64,000 bases of DNA from Bacillota bacterium (GTDB lineage: Bacteria; Bacillota; Clostridia; Lachnospirales; Cellulosilyticaceae), in contig JAEYPM010000090.1 of assembly GCA_023410675.1 (NCBI GenBank), positions 17,783-81,782 of the forward strand, in the 5' to 3' direction. The notes under the pieces are model-generated. The model was not told where the DNA came from. It was given only the letters and a program-made list of their open reading frames with translations, and did not search any database. Positions 8,777-17,123 of the stretch are shown here, piece by piece. Within the stretch, counting starts at the first letter, position 1; each line of letters begins with the position of its first letter. A program made the position numbers and the translations under genes.

Positions 8777-9406
8777 GTGAATACTATTAATGAGATGCTA
8801 AGTGGATTAAATAGATCTGAGTTTGCAGATTATGAATATCTAGTGCTTATGGGCATATCAACAGGAGGTCCCAAAACACTAAACAGTGTATTACAAAAAA
8901 TTGATCCAAATTGGTCTGCAACCTATGTTATTGTACAGCACATGTTACCAGGGTTTACTAAAAACTTAGCACATAGACTTGATGAATCTAGTAATATTAT
9001 CGTTAAGGAAGCAGAGCATGGTGAAAAACTAAAAAAAGGTGTTGCTTATATTGCAGAAGCAGGCAAGCATCTCAGAATTATTAATAGTAATACTCCAGAA
9101 ATAGCTATTTCTGATGAGGAGCCCTATCAAAGTCATAAGCCTTCTGTCAATATAATGGTTAGTTCTGTAGCAAAGCTTAAAATAAAAAAAAAACTAATTG
9201 GTGTTATTATGACAGGAATGGGGTCAGATGGACTAGAAGGATTTTTAGAATTAAAGAAGGAGAACAGGTGCATTATTATAGCACAAGATAAAGATACTTC
9301 AACAGTATATGGCATGCCCAGAGCGATTGTCAATGCAGGGATAGCCGATTATGTTGTTCCAGAAAATGATATTGCTATGAAATTAAAAATGATAATGGGG
9401 GGGTAA
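8777..9406 (+). CDS. cheB: CheB methylesterase domain protein without a receiver domain
   Basis: A 209-residue protein consisting only of the CheB methylesterase/deamidase domain. The catalytic triad is visible: S28 in 'GISTGGP', H55 in 'VQHM' and D151 in 'TGMGSDG'. Usual CheB is about 350 residues with an N-terminal receiver, which is absent here; an in-frame TAG at 8771-8773 rules out an upstream extension. It should demethylate chemoreceptors but cannot be switched on by CheA phosphorylation in the normal way. The start is unclear: the GTG at 8777 overlaps the 'aggaggtg' ribosome site, an ATT at 8786 has ideal spacing, and an ATG at 8795 is 17 bases away. It is followed by cheA after 3 bases. 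Confidence 0.88.
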   Translation: MNTINEMLSGLNRSEFADYEYLVLMGISTGGPKTLNSVLQKIDPNWSATYVIVQHMLPGFTKNLAHRLDESSNIIVKEAEHGEKLKKGVAYIAEAGKHLRIINSNTPEIAISDEEPYQSHKPSVNIMVSSVAKLKIKKKLIGVIMTGMGSDGLEGFLELKKENRCIIIAQDKDTSTVYGMPRAIVNAGIADYVVPENDIAMKLKMIMGG

Positions 9407-9409
9407 CAC

Positions 9410-11443
9410 ATGGATCTCAGTCAATATTTACAAATGTTTATTGAAGAATCAAAGGACAATTTACAAAATCTTAATGAAAATTTACTTAAACTAGAAACGG
9501 CCCCACACGATATGCAAATTCTTAATGAAATATTTAGAGTGGCACACACCTTAAAGGGCATGGCAGGGACTATGGGGTTTATTAAAATGCAAAAATTAAC
9601 TCACAATATTGAAAATGTATTATCTGAAATTAGAAATGATAGAATAACTGTCAATTCTAATATGTTAGATATACTCTTTAAATGTCTTGATGCTCTAGAA
9701 AACTACGTTGAAGAAATTGTCAATACTAGTAATGAAGGTAATGAGACATATGCGGACTTGATTTCTGAACTTGAGGATATGGCAAATGGAAATATTTCCG
9801 CACAAATAAATGCACAAGATGAAAAACAAGTTTCAGTTTCTGCTTCTCCTTCAGTTAAAGAAAAAGACATTGATATGATCACTTTACCTGAGGCACAGAA
9901 AAATGCTGTTTCTAAAGCTCTGAATATGAATATGAATGTTTTTCAATTACAGATTAAGCTTTCTTCTACATGTGTCCTTAAGTCTGCAAGAGCATTTGTT
10001 ATTTTTACGCAATTAGAAAAGTTTGGTGACATTATACATGCTGTTCCGTCTGTACAGGATATAGAAGATGAAAAATTTGAGGAAATATTTACACTTGTTC
10101 TTGTAACTCATAAAAATGAAGAAATAATAAAAAGTACAATAATGGATGTTTCTGAAGTTGAGAATGTAATTCTTCGTTCAATAGGAGCCATATCTTTAGA
10201 AAATACTGTTTCAGAAACTTCAACAGCTTTATCAGTACAAGATACGCACGAAACATCTTCAGGCGATAAAAATAACCCGAATTCAAAACAACAAGTATCA
10301 GGTAAAACAGTAAGAGTTAATATTGATAGGTTAGATAAGCTAATGAACTTAGTCAGTGAGCTTATTATTATCAAAACCCAGTTAGAAGGGCTTGATATAA
10401 AAAGTGATGAATCAGTTAACAACTATAATGATTCAGTAGAATATTTAGAGCGTATTACGACTAATTTACATGATGCCGTTATGAAGGTTAGAATGGTGCC
10501 AATAGAAATTGTATTTAATAGATTTCCTCGTATGATACGGGATGTTTCTAGAAATCTAAATAAAGATATTGAACTTGTTATGTCTGGAGAAGAAACAGAA
10601 TTAGATAGAAGTGTAATAGATGAGATTGGAGATCCACTGATCCATTTATTAAGAAATGCTGCAGATCATGGGCTTGAAACAACAGAAGATCGTATAAGAT
10701 TAGGTAAACCTCAAAAAGGAATCATTAAATTGATGGCTTACCAAGATGGTAATAATGTTGTTATTGAAGTACAAGATGATGGAAAGGGAATAGATGCAAA
10801 TGCAATTAAGCGTAAGGCACTTGATAAGGGAACAATTACAGCAGAAGAAGCAGCTACAATGTCTGAACAAGAAATTATTGACTTATTATTTAGACCAAGT
10901 TTTAGTACAGCAGACAAAATTACTGATTTATCAGGCAGAGGGGTAGGGCTAGATGTCGTAAAAAGTAAAATAACAGCACTAGGCGGTCACGTTGAGGTAA
11001 AAACTCAGCTAGGCAAGGGAAGTCAATTTATTGTTCGCTTACCACTTACATTGGCAATTATACAAGCACTGATGATTAAGATTGGAAATGAAAAGTATGC
11101 AATACCACTGAGCACAATACAAAATATTGAAGATGTTAGAAAAGAAGATATTAAATTAGTTGAAAAGCAAGAAGTGATTGTTGTTAGAAATCAAATTATT
11201 CCAATTGTAAGATTACATAGTCTTTTAGGTATTCAAGAGGAAGATAAAGACCTTATGATGGGCGTTATAGTTAAAAAGGGAGAAAAACAAGTTGGCTTTA
11301 TTATTGACTCTCTCATTGGTCAACAGGAAATTGTTATTAAATCTTTAGGTAAATATTTAAGTGGTATCGATATGATAGCAGGTGCAACAATCTTAGGCAA
11401 TGGAGAAGTAGCATTAATATTAGATGTTAATACCTTAATATAA
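9410..11443 (+). CDS. cheA: CheA, chemotaxis histidine kinase
   Basis: A 677-residue kinase. The HPt domain has its phospho-histidine at H46 in 'RVAHTLKGMAG'. The P2 region follows (about 155-255), then the dimerisation domain (about 300-365). The ATPase domain has the N box 'HLLRNAADHGLE', G1 'DDGKGID' and G2 'GRGVGLDVVK', and a CheW-like P5 domain lies at the C-terminus. CheA phosphorylates CheY under receptor control. The upstream cheB lacks a receiver, so one usual CheA target is missing there. It is followed by cheW after 13 bases. Confidence 0.98.
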   Translation: MDLSQYLQMFIEESKDNLQNLNENLLKLETAPHDMQILNEIFRVAHTLKGMAGTMGFIKMQKLTHNIENVLSEIRNDRITVNSNMLDILFKCLDALENYVEEIVNTSNEGNETYADLISELEDMANGNISAQINAQDEKQVSVSASPSVKEKDIDMITLPEAQKNAVSKALNMNMNVFQLQIKLSSTCVLKSARAFVIFTQLEKFGDIIHAVPSVQDIEDEKFEEIFTLVLVTHKNEEIIKSTIMDVSEVENVILRSIGAISLENTVSETSTALSVQDTHETSSGDKNNPNSKQQVSGKTVRVNIDRLDKLMNLVSELIIIKTQLEGLDIKSDESVNNYNDSVEYLERITTNLHDAVMKVRMVPIEIVFNRFPRMIRDVSRNLNKDIELVMSGEETELDRSVIDEIGDPLIHLLRNAADHGLETTEDRIRLGKPQKGIIKLMAYQDGNNVVIEVQDDGKGIDANAIKRKALDKGTITAEEAATMSEQEIIDLLFRPSFSTADKITDLSGRGVGLDVVKSKITALGGHVEVKTQLGKGSQFIVRLPLTLAIIQALMIKIGNEKYAIPLSTIQNIEDVRKEDIKLVEKQEVIVVRNQIIPIVRLHSLLGIQEEDKDLMMGVIVKKGEKQVGFIIDSLIGQQEIVIKSLGKYLSGIDMIAGATILGNGEVALILDVNTLI

Positions 11444-11456
11444 GGGGGGCATTAAG

Positions 11457-11915
11457 ATGGGAAGGTCTATTAATGAAGTAAGACAATTTATTGTATTTAA
11501 ATTAGACGAACAGCTATATGGTGTTGATATTAAGAATGTACAAATTATTGAAAAAGAAAAGCCAATCACAAGGGTTCCTAAAGCACCAAGTTGTATTAAT
11601 GGTGTTATCAATTTAAGAGGGGAAATTATCCCTGTTATTTGTATTAGAGAACTTTTTGAATTAAGTTTTATGGAGACTACTGATAATTCACGTATTATCA
11701 TTGTTAAGGTTGATGAATCTATGATTGGTATTATTGTCGATGAAGTTAAAGAAGTTATAGATTTAGAAAGTGATAATATAGAAGGCGTTCAAAATATTCA
11801 AGGGAGAATCAAAGCATCTCACATATTAGGGGTAGGAAAACTAACAAGTGAGGAAGGGATAATCACGCTTCTTAATCTTAAGAATATAGTTGAAGAAGCA
11901 TTCGAAATTCAATAG
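11457..11915 (+). CDS. cheW: CheW, receptor-kinase coupling protein
   Basis: A 152-residue protein that is a single CheW domain ('QFIVFKLDEQLYGVDI', 'INGVINLRGEIIPVICIR', 'MIGIIVDEVKEVI'). It links chemoreceptors to the P5 domain of CheA. Length and position after cheA match the family. The ribosome site is 'aaggggggc' at 11443-11451. Confidence 0.97.
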   Translation: MGRSINEVRQFIVFKLDEQLYGVDIKNVQIIEKEKPITRVPKAPSCINGVINLRGEIIPVICIRELFELSFMETTDNSRIIIVKVDESMIGIIVDEVKEVIDLESDNIEGVQNIQGRIKASHILGVGKLTSEEGIITLLNLKNIVEEAFEIQ

Positions 11916-11930
11916 AAGGAGTGCTGTCTT

Positions 11931-12554
11931 GTGGCTAATAAACCATCATATAATCTCACAAATAATGAAATAGATATGTTAACTGAGGCTGGTAATATTG
12001 CAGCTGGAAATGCAGTAACTTCACTTAGTAAGTTACTTGGGAAAAAATTAGATATGAATATTGCTAAAGTAAGAATAGAAAATATTCAAGAATTACCAGA
12101 TGCCCTGGGTGACCCTGAAACTTATATAGCTGGGATGCTTATTGATGTAGAAGGAGATATTAAAGGAATGCTCCTTTTAGCTTTGGAACCTGAAAGTGCA
12201 CAAAAATTAGTGAGCCTTGTACTGCAAGAAAGTGCTCATTCAATTGAGGAATTTAATGAGATTGAATGTTCAGCCTTATGTGAAACGGGAAACATCTTGG
12301 CAGGTTCCTATATTAGTGCTTTAAGTACATTTACTGGACTTGAGCCTAACATTTCTATTCCAAAGATGTGTATTGATATGGCGGGTGCAATACTTAGTGT
12401 TCCAGCCATTGAATTTGCTAGAAATGATAATACCATGCTTTTTATTGAAACAACATTTCGCGAAGTAGATAATGTCATTAATGGAACCTATATTCTCATT
12501 TTGGATTCAGAGTCATTTAATAAGATGGTTGATTTATTAGGTGATATGATATGA
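11931..12554 (+). CDS. cheC: CheC, CheY-P phosphatase
   Basis: A 207-residue protein with two copies of the CheC phosphatase helix signature, 'EIDMLTEAGNIAAGNA' near the N-terminus and 'EIECSALCETGNILAGSYI' in the middle. It dephosphorylates CheY-P and binds CheD, giving adaptation in the Bacillus-type system. The start is a GTG at 11931 after an 'agaaggag' ribosome site. It overlaps cheD by four bases. Confidence 0.95.
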   Translation: MANKPSYNLTNNEIDMLTEAGNIAAGNAVTSLSKLLGKKLDMNIAKVRIENIQELPDALGDPETYIAGMLIDVEGDIKGMLLLALEPESAQKLVSLVLQESAHSIEEFNEIECSALCETGNILAGSYISALSTFTGLEPNISIPKMCIDMAGAILSVPAIEFARNDNTMLFIETTFREVDNVINGTYILILDSESFNKMVDLLGDMI

Positions 12555-13039
12555 TAGAGGGCAAAGTAAAAGTAGGAATGGCGGATCTTCAAATTGCACG
12601 AGCACCGCTTATATTAACAACACTTGGACTGGGTTCATGTGTGGGTATTGCACTATTTGATTCAAAAGTTAAGGTTGGCGGATTAGCACATATAATGCTC
12701 CCTGATAGCACTCAAATAAAGGTAAACAATAATGTAGCAAAGTTTGCAGATACAGCAATTGTTAAATTAATTGAAGGTATGCAAAGAGAGGGAGCATTAT
12801 TAAGTCGAATAGTTGCTAAGATAGCAGGGGGAGCTCATATGTTTGAATTTAACAATATGGATGAAAATATGAGAATTGGTACAAGAAATGTTGTAGCTGT
12901 AAAAAGAATACTAGAACTTAATTCTATCCCAATTGTAGCTGAAGATACAGGGGCAAATTATGGACGAACAGTAGAACTTGATACAAATACAGGTATTTTA
13001 TTAGTAAAAACTATAGGGCATGGTATTAAAGAAATATAG
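12551..13039 (+). CDS. cheD: CheD, chemoreceptor glutamine deamidase
   Basis: A 162-residue protein with the CheD catalytic Cys at C30 in 'LGLGSCVG' and His at H47 in 'GLAHIMLP', plus the conserved 'KIAGGAHMF' block. It deamidates receptor glutamines and stimulates, and is bound by, CheC. Overlap with cheC (atga) and a junction with the sigma-factor gene mark it as part of the same operon. Confidence 0.96.
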   Translation: MIEGKVKVGMADLQIARAPLILTTLGLGSCVGIALFDSKVKVGGLAHIMLPDSTQIKVNNNVAKFADTAIVKLIEGMQREGALLSRIVAKIAGGAHMFEFNNMDENMRIGTRNVVAVKRILELNSIPIVAEDTGANYGRTVELDTNTGILLVKTIGHGIKEI

Positions 13040-13062
13040 TGGATAAAAATGGGGAATTTGAT

Positions 13063-13812
13063 ATGAAACAAAAAAGTATTGAGATGATATGGGATGAATA
13101 TACAAAAAGTAGAAGTAAAGATTTAAAGATGCTTATTATAGAGCATTATGTTCATCTAGTTAAGATCGTTGCGGGAAGACTTGGAATATACCTCAATCAA
13201 TATATAGATATTGAGGACTTAGTTAGTTATGGAGTAATAGGGTTAATTGATGCAATTGATAAATTTGATATAGAAAAGAATGTAAAGTTTGAAACCTATG
13301 CTTCTTTAAGAATAAGAGGTGCAATACTTGATGAAATTAGAAAGCTAGATTGGATACCAAGAACGCTACGAAAAAAGCAAAAAGATTTAGATAAAGCTTA
13401 TATACAATTAGAAAACCAATTAGGAAGACAACCAAGTGACTTAGAAATGGCGAAATATCTGAGTATTTCTCAAGATGAGTATTATATATTAATGAATGAT
13501 ATAAACATTGCAGCACTTATTTCAATAGATGAATATCCAAATCAGATTGAAACGATAAAAGACACTACTGCTGAAATGCCTTATAATTGTTTAGAAATGA
13601 ATGAGCAAAAGGAATTACTTAAGGAAGCTATTGACAAATTGCCAGAAAGAGAAAAGCAAGTTATACTTCTATATTACTATGAAGAACTTACATTAAAAGA
13701 AATTAGTAGTGTACTTGAAGTTTCTGAATCAAGGATATCTCAGTTGCATACTAAGGGAGTGTCTAGATTACGAATGAATCTTAGTAAGTATAATATGACA
13801 TTATCACTATAG
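13063..13812 (+). CDS. fliA: Sigma-28 (SigD/FliA), motility sigma factor
   Basis: A sigma-70 family factor of 249 residues from this start. Region 2 is visible as 'DLVSYGVIGLIDAIDKFD' and 'KFETYASLRIRGAILDEIRKLDWIPR', region 3 follows, and region 4 ends with 'LTLKEISSVLEVSESRISQLHTKG'. It directs RNA polymerase to late flagellar and chemotaxis promoters. I chose the ATG at 13063, which has 'gggga' seven bases upstream and matches the usual SigD N-terminus. A GTG at 13039 would add eight residues and touch the cheD stop codon. Confidence 0.95.
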   Translation: MKQKSIEMIWDEYTKSRSKDLKMLIIEHYVHLVKIVAGRLGIYLNQYIDIEDLVSYGVIGLIDAIDKFDIEKNVKFETYASLRIRGAILDEIRKLDWIPRTLRKKQKDLDKAYIQLENQLGRQPSDLEMAKYLSISQDEYYILMNDINIAALISIDEYPNQIETIKDTTAEMPYNCLEMNEQKELLKEAIDKLPEREKQVILLYYYEELTLKEISSVLEVSESRISQLHTKGVSRLRMNLSKYNMTLSL

Positions 13813-13827
13813 ATTAGGGGTGTTTAT

Positions 13828-14145
13828 ATGTTAAGGCCAATAGATACTCAAACAATATTGCAACAAACACAGGAAATAGCCAATAGACAGCAGGCTGCAA
13901 ATAACAAAGATCAAATGTTACAGCATCAATTTTCAAATATTCTTACCAAACAAGTTCAAGAAAAAAATGAAACAGTAAGCAATGTATCAGCTGATGAAAA
14001 GCTTAGGAATAATACTCATGTTAATGAAGAAAAGAAGAATTCTCGTTTTAAATCATTACAAAAAAAGAAAAGTAAAAAGAAAAGCAGTAAGAAAAGTGAT
14101 AGTTCACCATCAGTGGATGGAACAAGATTTGATGTGAGAATTTAA
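13828..14145 (+). CDS. Small hydrophilic protein of unknown function after sigma-28
   Basis: A 105-residue protein, no recognised domain. It begins 'MLRPIDTQTILQQTQEIANRQQ' in character, is Gln/Asn-rich in the first half, and has a strongly basic Lys/Ser stretch (about residues 70-95) and the tail 'DGTRFDVRI'. There is no membrane segment or signal peptide. It follows sigma-28 by 15 bases with a 'taggggtg' ribosome site and precedes the SwrB-like gene by 11 bases, so it is part of the motility operon. Small genes with a similar start at this position seem familiar from other clostridial fla operons, but I cannot give a function. Confidence 0.8.
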   Translation: MLRPIDTQTILQQTQEIANRQQAANNKDQMLQHQFSNILTKQVQEKNETVSNVSADEKLRNNTHVNEEKKNSRFKSLQKKKSKKKSSKKSDSSPSVDGTRFDVRI

Positions 14146-14156
14146 AGGAGTAGAAC

Positions 14157-14597
14157 ATGGAAATTTTAATTCAAAATGTACCCTATTATTGTTTGCTTTG
14201 GATAGGCGTAGGATTTATTCTTTTGATAATTGGTATTTTTATTTTGTCATACAAACAGTCTAATGTATCTCAATATACAGAAAAAGTTTCATCAGAAAAT
14301 GTACTTGATGACCAATCTAATGTTCAAGAATTACTTTCATTTTTTCTACAAGAAGAAGAAAAGAAAAATAATGATTTTCGAAAAAATCTAATGAAGGCTT
14401 ATGCACAGAAAGACGATCAGGAAATCAATACAAATAGCGAATTATCAACGCATTCATCGATGCCAATACAGAAAGAAAAATTTTCTGATATTATTAAACT
14501 CTGTGAGCAAGGTCTAGATGCCAATGAAATAGCAAAAAGACTCAAAATGGGTAAAGGAGAAGTTGAGTTAATTATTTCTTTATATATGATGAGGTAA
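14157..14597 (+). CDS. SwrB/YlxL-like (DUF6115-type) membrane-anchored protein
   Basis: A 146-residue protein with one N-terminal membrane segment (about residues 8-32), a charged linker and a C-terminal helix-turn-helix-like motif ('LCEQGLDANEIAKRLKMGKGEVELIISL'), which is the hallmark of the SwrB/YlxL family. In Bacillus subtilis SwrB lies just after sigD and promotes flagellar export activation. Position and architecture agree here. Overall sequence outside the C-terminal motif is variable, so equivalence of function is inferred. Confidence 0.8.
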   Translation: MEILIQNVPYYCLLWIGVGFILLIIGIFILSYKQSNVSQYTEKVSSENVLDDQSNVQELLSFFLQEEEKKNNDFRKNLMKAYAQKDDQEINTNSELSTHSSMPIQKEKFSDIIKLCEQGLDANEIAKRLKMGKGEVELIISLYMMR

Positions 14598-14602
14598 CTA
14601 AT

Positions 14603-15172
14603 ATGAAAAATAGTCACACAGAAAAGTTGATATATTATATGATGGGTATTGGATCTGGAATTATTTTATCAGGTATTTTGATGCTAGCCCTCATACTTAA
14701 TACAAAAGAAGTCTATCAATATAACACAAATAATGCTATACAATTACCATCTGATAATATAGATATAGATAAAGAACAACTAATTAGTACTGAGATAGTC
14801 AATAAGCAATTAAGTAATGAAACAACTGATCAGCAAATAAGCACTGACATAGCTAATGAGTTAGAAGACATAAATACTAGTGATACACAATTAAACCAAA
14901 GTATAGAATCATCTGAAAATACGTTAATATCTCAAGGTGAGGACGAGGCTACTAATGAAGTTATTAGAATAGATATTCCTAATCATTTTGGTGCGTATCA
15001 AATATGTAAACTGTTACAAGAGCAAGGCATAATAGATAATTCTGATCAATTTCACCAGTATATAAAAGATCAAGGGAAAACTACTAAACTAAGAAGTGGA
15101 ACATTTGTTTTTACAAAAGATCTTGAATATGATGAGGTGTTAAGAATTCTCATAAGAAAAAATATCAACTAG
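14603..15172 (+). CDS. Membrane-anchored protein with MltG-type LysM-like domain
   Basis: A 189-residue protein with an N-terminal membrane segment (about residues 9-31), a low-complexity Ser/Thr/Asp/Gln linker (about 50-115) and a C-terminal domain of about 65 residues. The latter ('IRIDIPNHFGAYQICKLLQEQGII', 'LRSGTFVF') resembles the LysM-like subdomain at the front of the MltG/YceG lytic transglycosylases; the catalytic part is missing. It may bind peptidoglycan near the flagellar base. It ends the motility operon, six bases after the SwrB-like gene and just before the rpsB promoter. Confidence 0.7.
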   Translation: MKNSHTEKLIYYMMGIGSGIILSGILMLALILNTKEVYQYNTNNAIQLPSDNIDIDKEQLISTEIVNKQLSNETTDQQISTDIANELEDINTSDTQLNQSIESSENTLISQGEDEATNEVIRIDIPNHFGAYQICKLLQEQGIIDNSDQFHQYIKDQGKTTKLRSGTFVFTKDLEYDEVLRILIRKNIN

Positions 15173-15187
15173 TTTTTGAGAAATAGG

Positions 15188-15216
15188 TTGAGTTTTTATT
15201 ATACTTGTGATATTAT
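15188..15216 (+). promoter_or_regulatory. Promoter of rpsB-tsf
   Basis: TTGAGT (15188-15193), a 17-base spacer, and TATTAT (15211-15216) give a good housekeeping promoter, with transcription starting near 15223. The leader of about 100 bases holds a 12-base perfect palindrome, acacacgtgtgt, at 15233-15244, which could be an operator or part of a ribosomal-protein leader. Confidence 0.7.
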
Positions 15217-15320
15217 AAAATGCGAAAATATAACACACGTGTGTACATGCTTTAATCGGTGCTTAAGATAAGTTGATTAAGGTGATAATATGCACGGAGG
15301 ATATAACTAGGAGGATAAAA

Positions 15321-16100
15321 ATGAGTGTAATTTCAATGAAACAGCTTTTAGAAGCAGGTGTACATTTCGGACACCAAACAAGAAGATGGAACCCTAAAAT
15401 GAAAGAATACATCTTCACAGAAAGAAATGGTATTTATATTATTGATTTACAAAAAACAGCAAAAAAAGTAGATGAAGCCTATGCTAAAATCCGTGAGGTA
15501 GCAGAAGAGGGCGGGAAAGTATTATTTGTTGGAACAAAAAAACAAGCTCAAGAATCAATAAAATCTGAAGCAGAAAGATGTGGCATGTACTTCGTTAATC
15601 AAAGATGGTTAGGTGGTATGCTTACAAACTTTGCAACAATTAAAAGTCGTGTTGCACGTTTGAAACAATTAGAAGATATGGAAACAAACGGAACATTTGA
15701 TGTTCTTCCTAAGAAAGAAGTTATTGAGCTGAGAAAAGAAATGGATAAGCTTGAGAAAAACTTAGGTGGTATTAAAGAAATGAAAAATCTGCCAGATTTA
15801 TTGTTTGTAGTAGATCCTAGAAAAGAAAGAATAGCAATTCAAGAAGCACGTATATTAGGTATTCCTGTTGTTGCTATAGTTGATACAAACTGCGACCCTG
15901 AAGAAGTTGATTATGTTATTCCAGGTAACGATGATGCTATTCGTGCAGTAAAATTAATTGTTTCAAAAATGGCAGATGCTATTATAGAAACAAATCAAGG
16001 TGAAATATTCGAAACATCATCAGAGTCAAGTAACGAAGAGATTAAGAGTGCTAATCTTACAGAAGTTGCTACTCAAGATGAAGAGCTAATCGCTGAATAA
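15321..16100 (+). CDS. rpsB: Ribosomal protein S2
   Basis: A 259-residue S2 with the signatures 'LLEAGVHFGHQTRRWNPKM' and 'PDLLFVVDPRKERIAIQEA', and an acidic C-terminal tail. It is part of the small-subunit body/head and helps dock S1-like proteins or mRNA. I chose the ATG at 15321 because it has a 'taggagg' ribosome site at the right distance; the frame is open upstream to a TTG at 15273 but that extension is not conserved. It pairs with tsf, 20 bases downstream. Confidence 0.98.
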   Translation: MSVISMKQLLEAGVHFGHQTRRWNPKMKEYIFTERNGIYIIDLQKTAKKVDEAYAKIREVAEEGGKVLFVGTKKQAQESIKSEAERCGMYFVNQRWLGGMLTNFATIKSRVARLKQLEDMETNGTFDVLPKKEVIELRKEMDKLEKNLGGIKEMKNLPDLLFVVDPRKERIAIQEARILGIPVVAIVDTNCDPEEVDYVIPGNDDAIRAVKLIVSKMADAIIETNQGEIFETSSESSNEEIKSANLTEVATQDEELIAE

Positions 16101-16120
16101 TAAATCGGAGGGAAGTTAAT

Positions 16121-17029
16121 ATGGCAATTACAGCTGCAATGGTAAAAGAATTACGTGAAAGAACTGGTGCAGGCATGATGGACTGCAAAACTGTATTAAA
16201 TGAAGTTAATGGAGATATGGAAAAAGCAATAGAAGTTTTAAGAGAAAAAGGTTTAGCAAAAGCAGCTAAGAAGGCAGGACGTGTAGCAGCAGAGGGTTTA
16301 GTGAAAGAAGTAATTTCTCAAGATGGAAAAACTGCTTCAATTGTGGAGATTAATTCAGAAACTGACTTTGTTGCAAAAAACGAGCAATTTATTTATTTTG
16401 TAAATGATATAGCACAAATAGTACTTGACAATGATATAGATGATGTAGAGACATTAAAACAATTAGCATGGCCTCAAGATAATTCCAAAACAGTTGCCCA
16501 AGTGCTGAATGAAAAAATTTCAGTAATTGGTGAAAATTTAACCATAAGACGTGTAAAGCATTTAACAACTAATGGTACATTTGCTTCTTATACACATGGT
16601 GGTGGAAGAATTGTTGCAATTGTAGAGCTAGATGCTGTGGGTGATAAAGCAAACGAAGTAGGAAAGAATGTTGCAATGCAAATTGCTGCTGCAAACCCTG
16701 AGTTTCTATCTACAGCTGAGGTATCGGAAGAAAAGAAAAACAAGGAAAAAGAAATACTATTAGCACAAGCGATGAACGAAAATCCTGATAAACCACAAAA
16801 TATCATTGAAAAAATGATTATGGGAAGATTAACAAAACAATTAAAAGAAATCTGTTTATTAGAACAAGAATATATCAAGGATCCTGATTTAACTGTTGCT
16901 AAATATGTTGCTTCTGAATTAAGCAGTGCTAATGTTATCAAAAGATTTGTACGTTTTGAAACAGGTGAAGGTATAGAGAAGAAAGAAGAAAACTTTGCTG
17001 AGGAAGTTGCAAAACAAATGCAAGGATAA
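16121..17029 (+). CDS. tsf: Elongation factor Ts
   Basis: A 302-residue EF-Ts, the nucleotide exchange factor for EF-Tu. The N-terminal UBA-like module and signature 'LRERTGAGMMDCKTVLNEVNGDMEKA' are clear, as is the 'INSETDFVAKNEQF' motif that contacts EF-Tu. It forms an operon with rpsB and ends at a strong terminator. Confidence 0.98.
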   Translation: MAITAAMVKELRERTGAGMMDCKTVLNEVNGDMEKAIEVLREKGLAKAAKKAGRVAAEGLVKEVISQDGKTASIVEINSETDFVAKNEQFIYFVNDIAQIVLDNDIDDVETLKQLAWPQDNSKTVAQVLNEKISVIGENLTIRRVKHLTTNGTFASYTHGGGRIVAIVELDAVGDKANEVGKNVAMQIAAANPEFLSTAEVSEEKKNKEKEILLAQAMNENPDKPQNIIEKMIMGRLTKQLKEICLLEQEYIKDPDLTVAKYVASELSSANVIKRFVRFETGEGIEKKEENFAEEVAKQMQG

Positions 17030-17057
17030 AAAAAGGACACATTCGTGTCTTTTTTTT
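17028..17057 (+). terminator. Rho-independent terminator after tsf
   Basis: The hairpin is ggacac-attc-gtgtct with flanking A-run and T-run (aaaaaaggacac / gtgtctttttttt) that extend the stem. The eight-T tail makes it a convincing terminator for rpsB-tsf. Confidence 0.92.
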
Positions 17058-17123
17058 ATGAAATTTCATCTAGTAATTAATAAACTTTTATGATAAAGTA
17101 TTGATAGCAGGAAGGAGCTACAA

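Noticed and set aside
15273..15320. Longer N-terminus for ribosomal protein S2 from a TTG at 15273
   Set aside because: The ATG at 15321 has a strong ribosome site and gives the standard N-terminus.
16588..17040. Reverse-strand ORF of 150 codons inside tsf
   Set aside because: A shadow of the tsf frame; the Ser/Phe-rich composition is typical of antisense reading.
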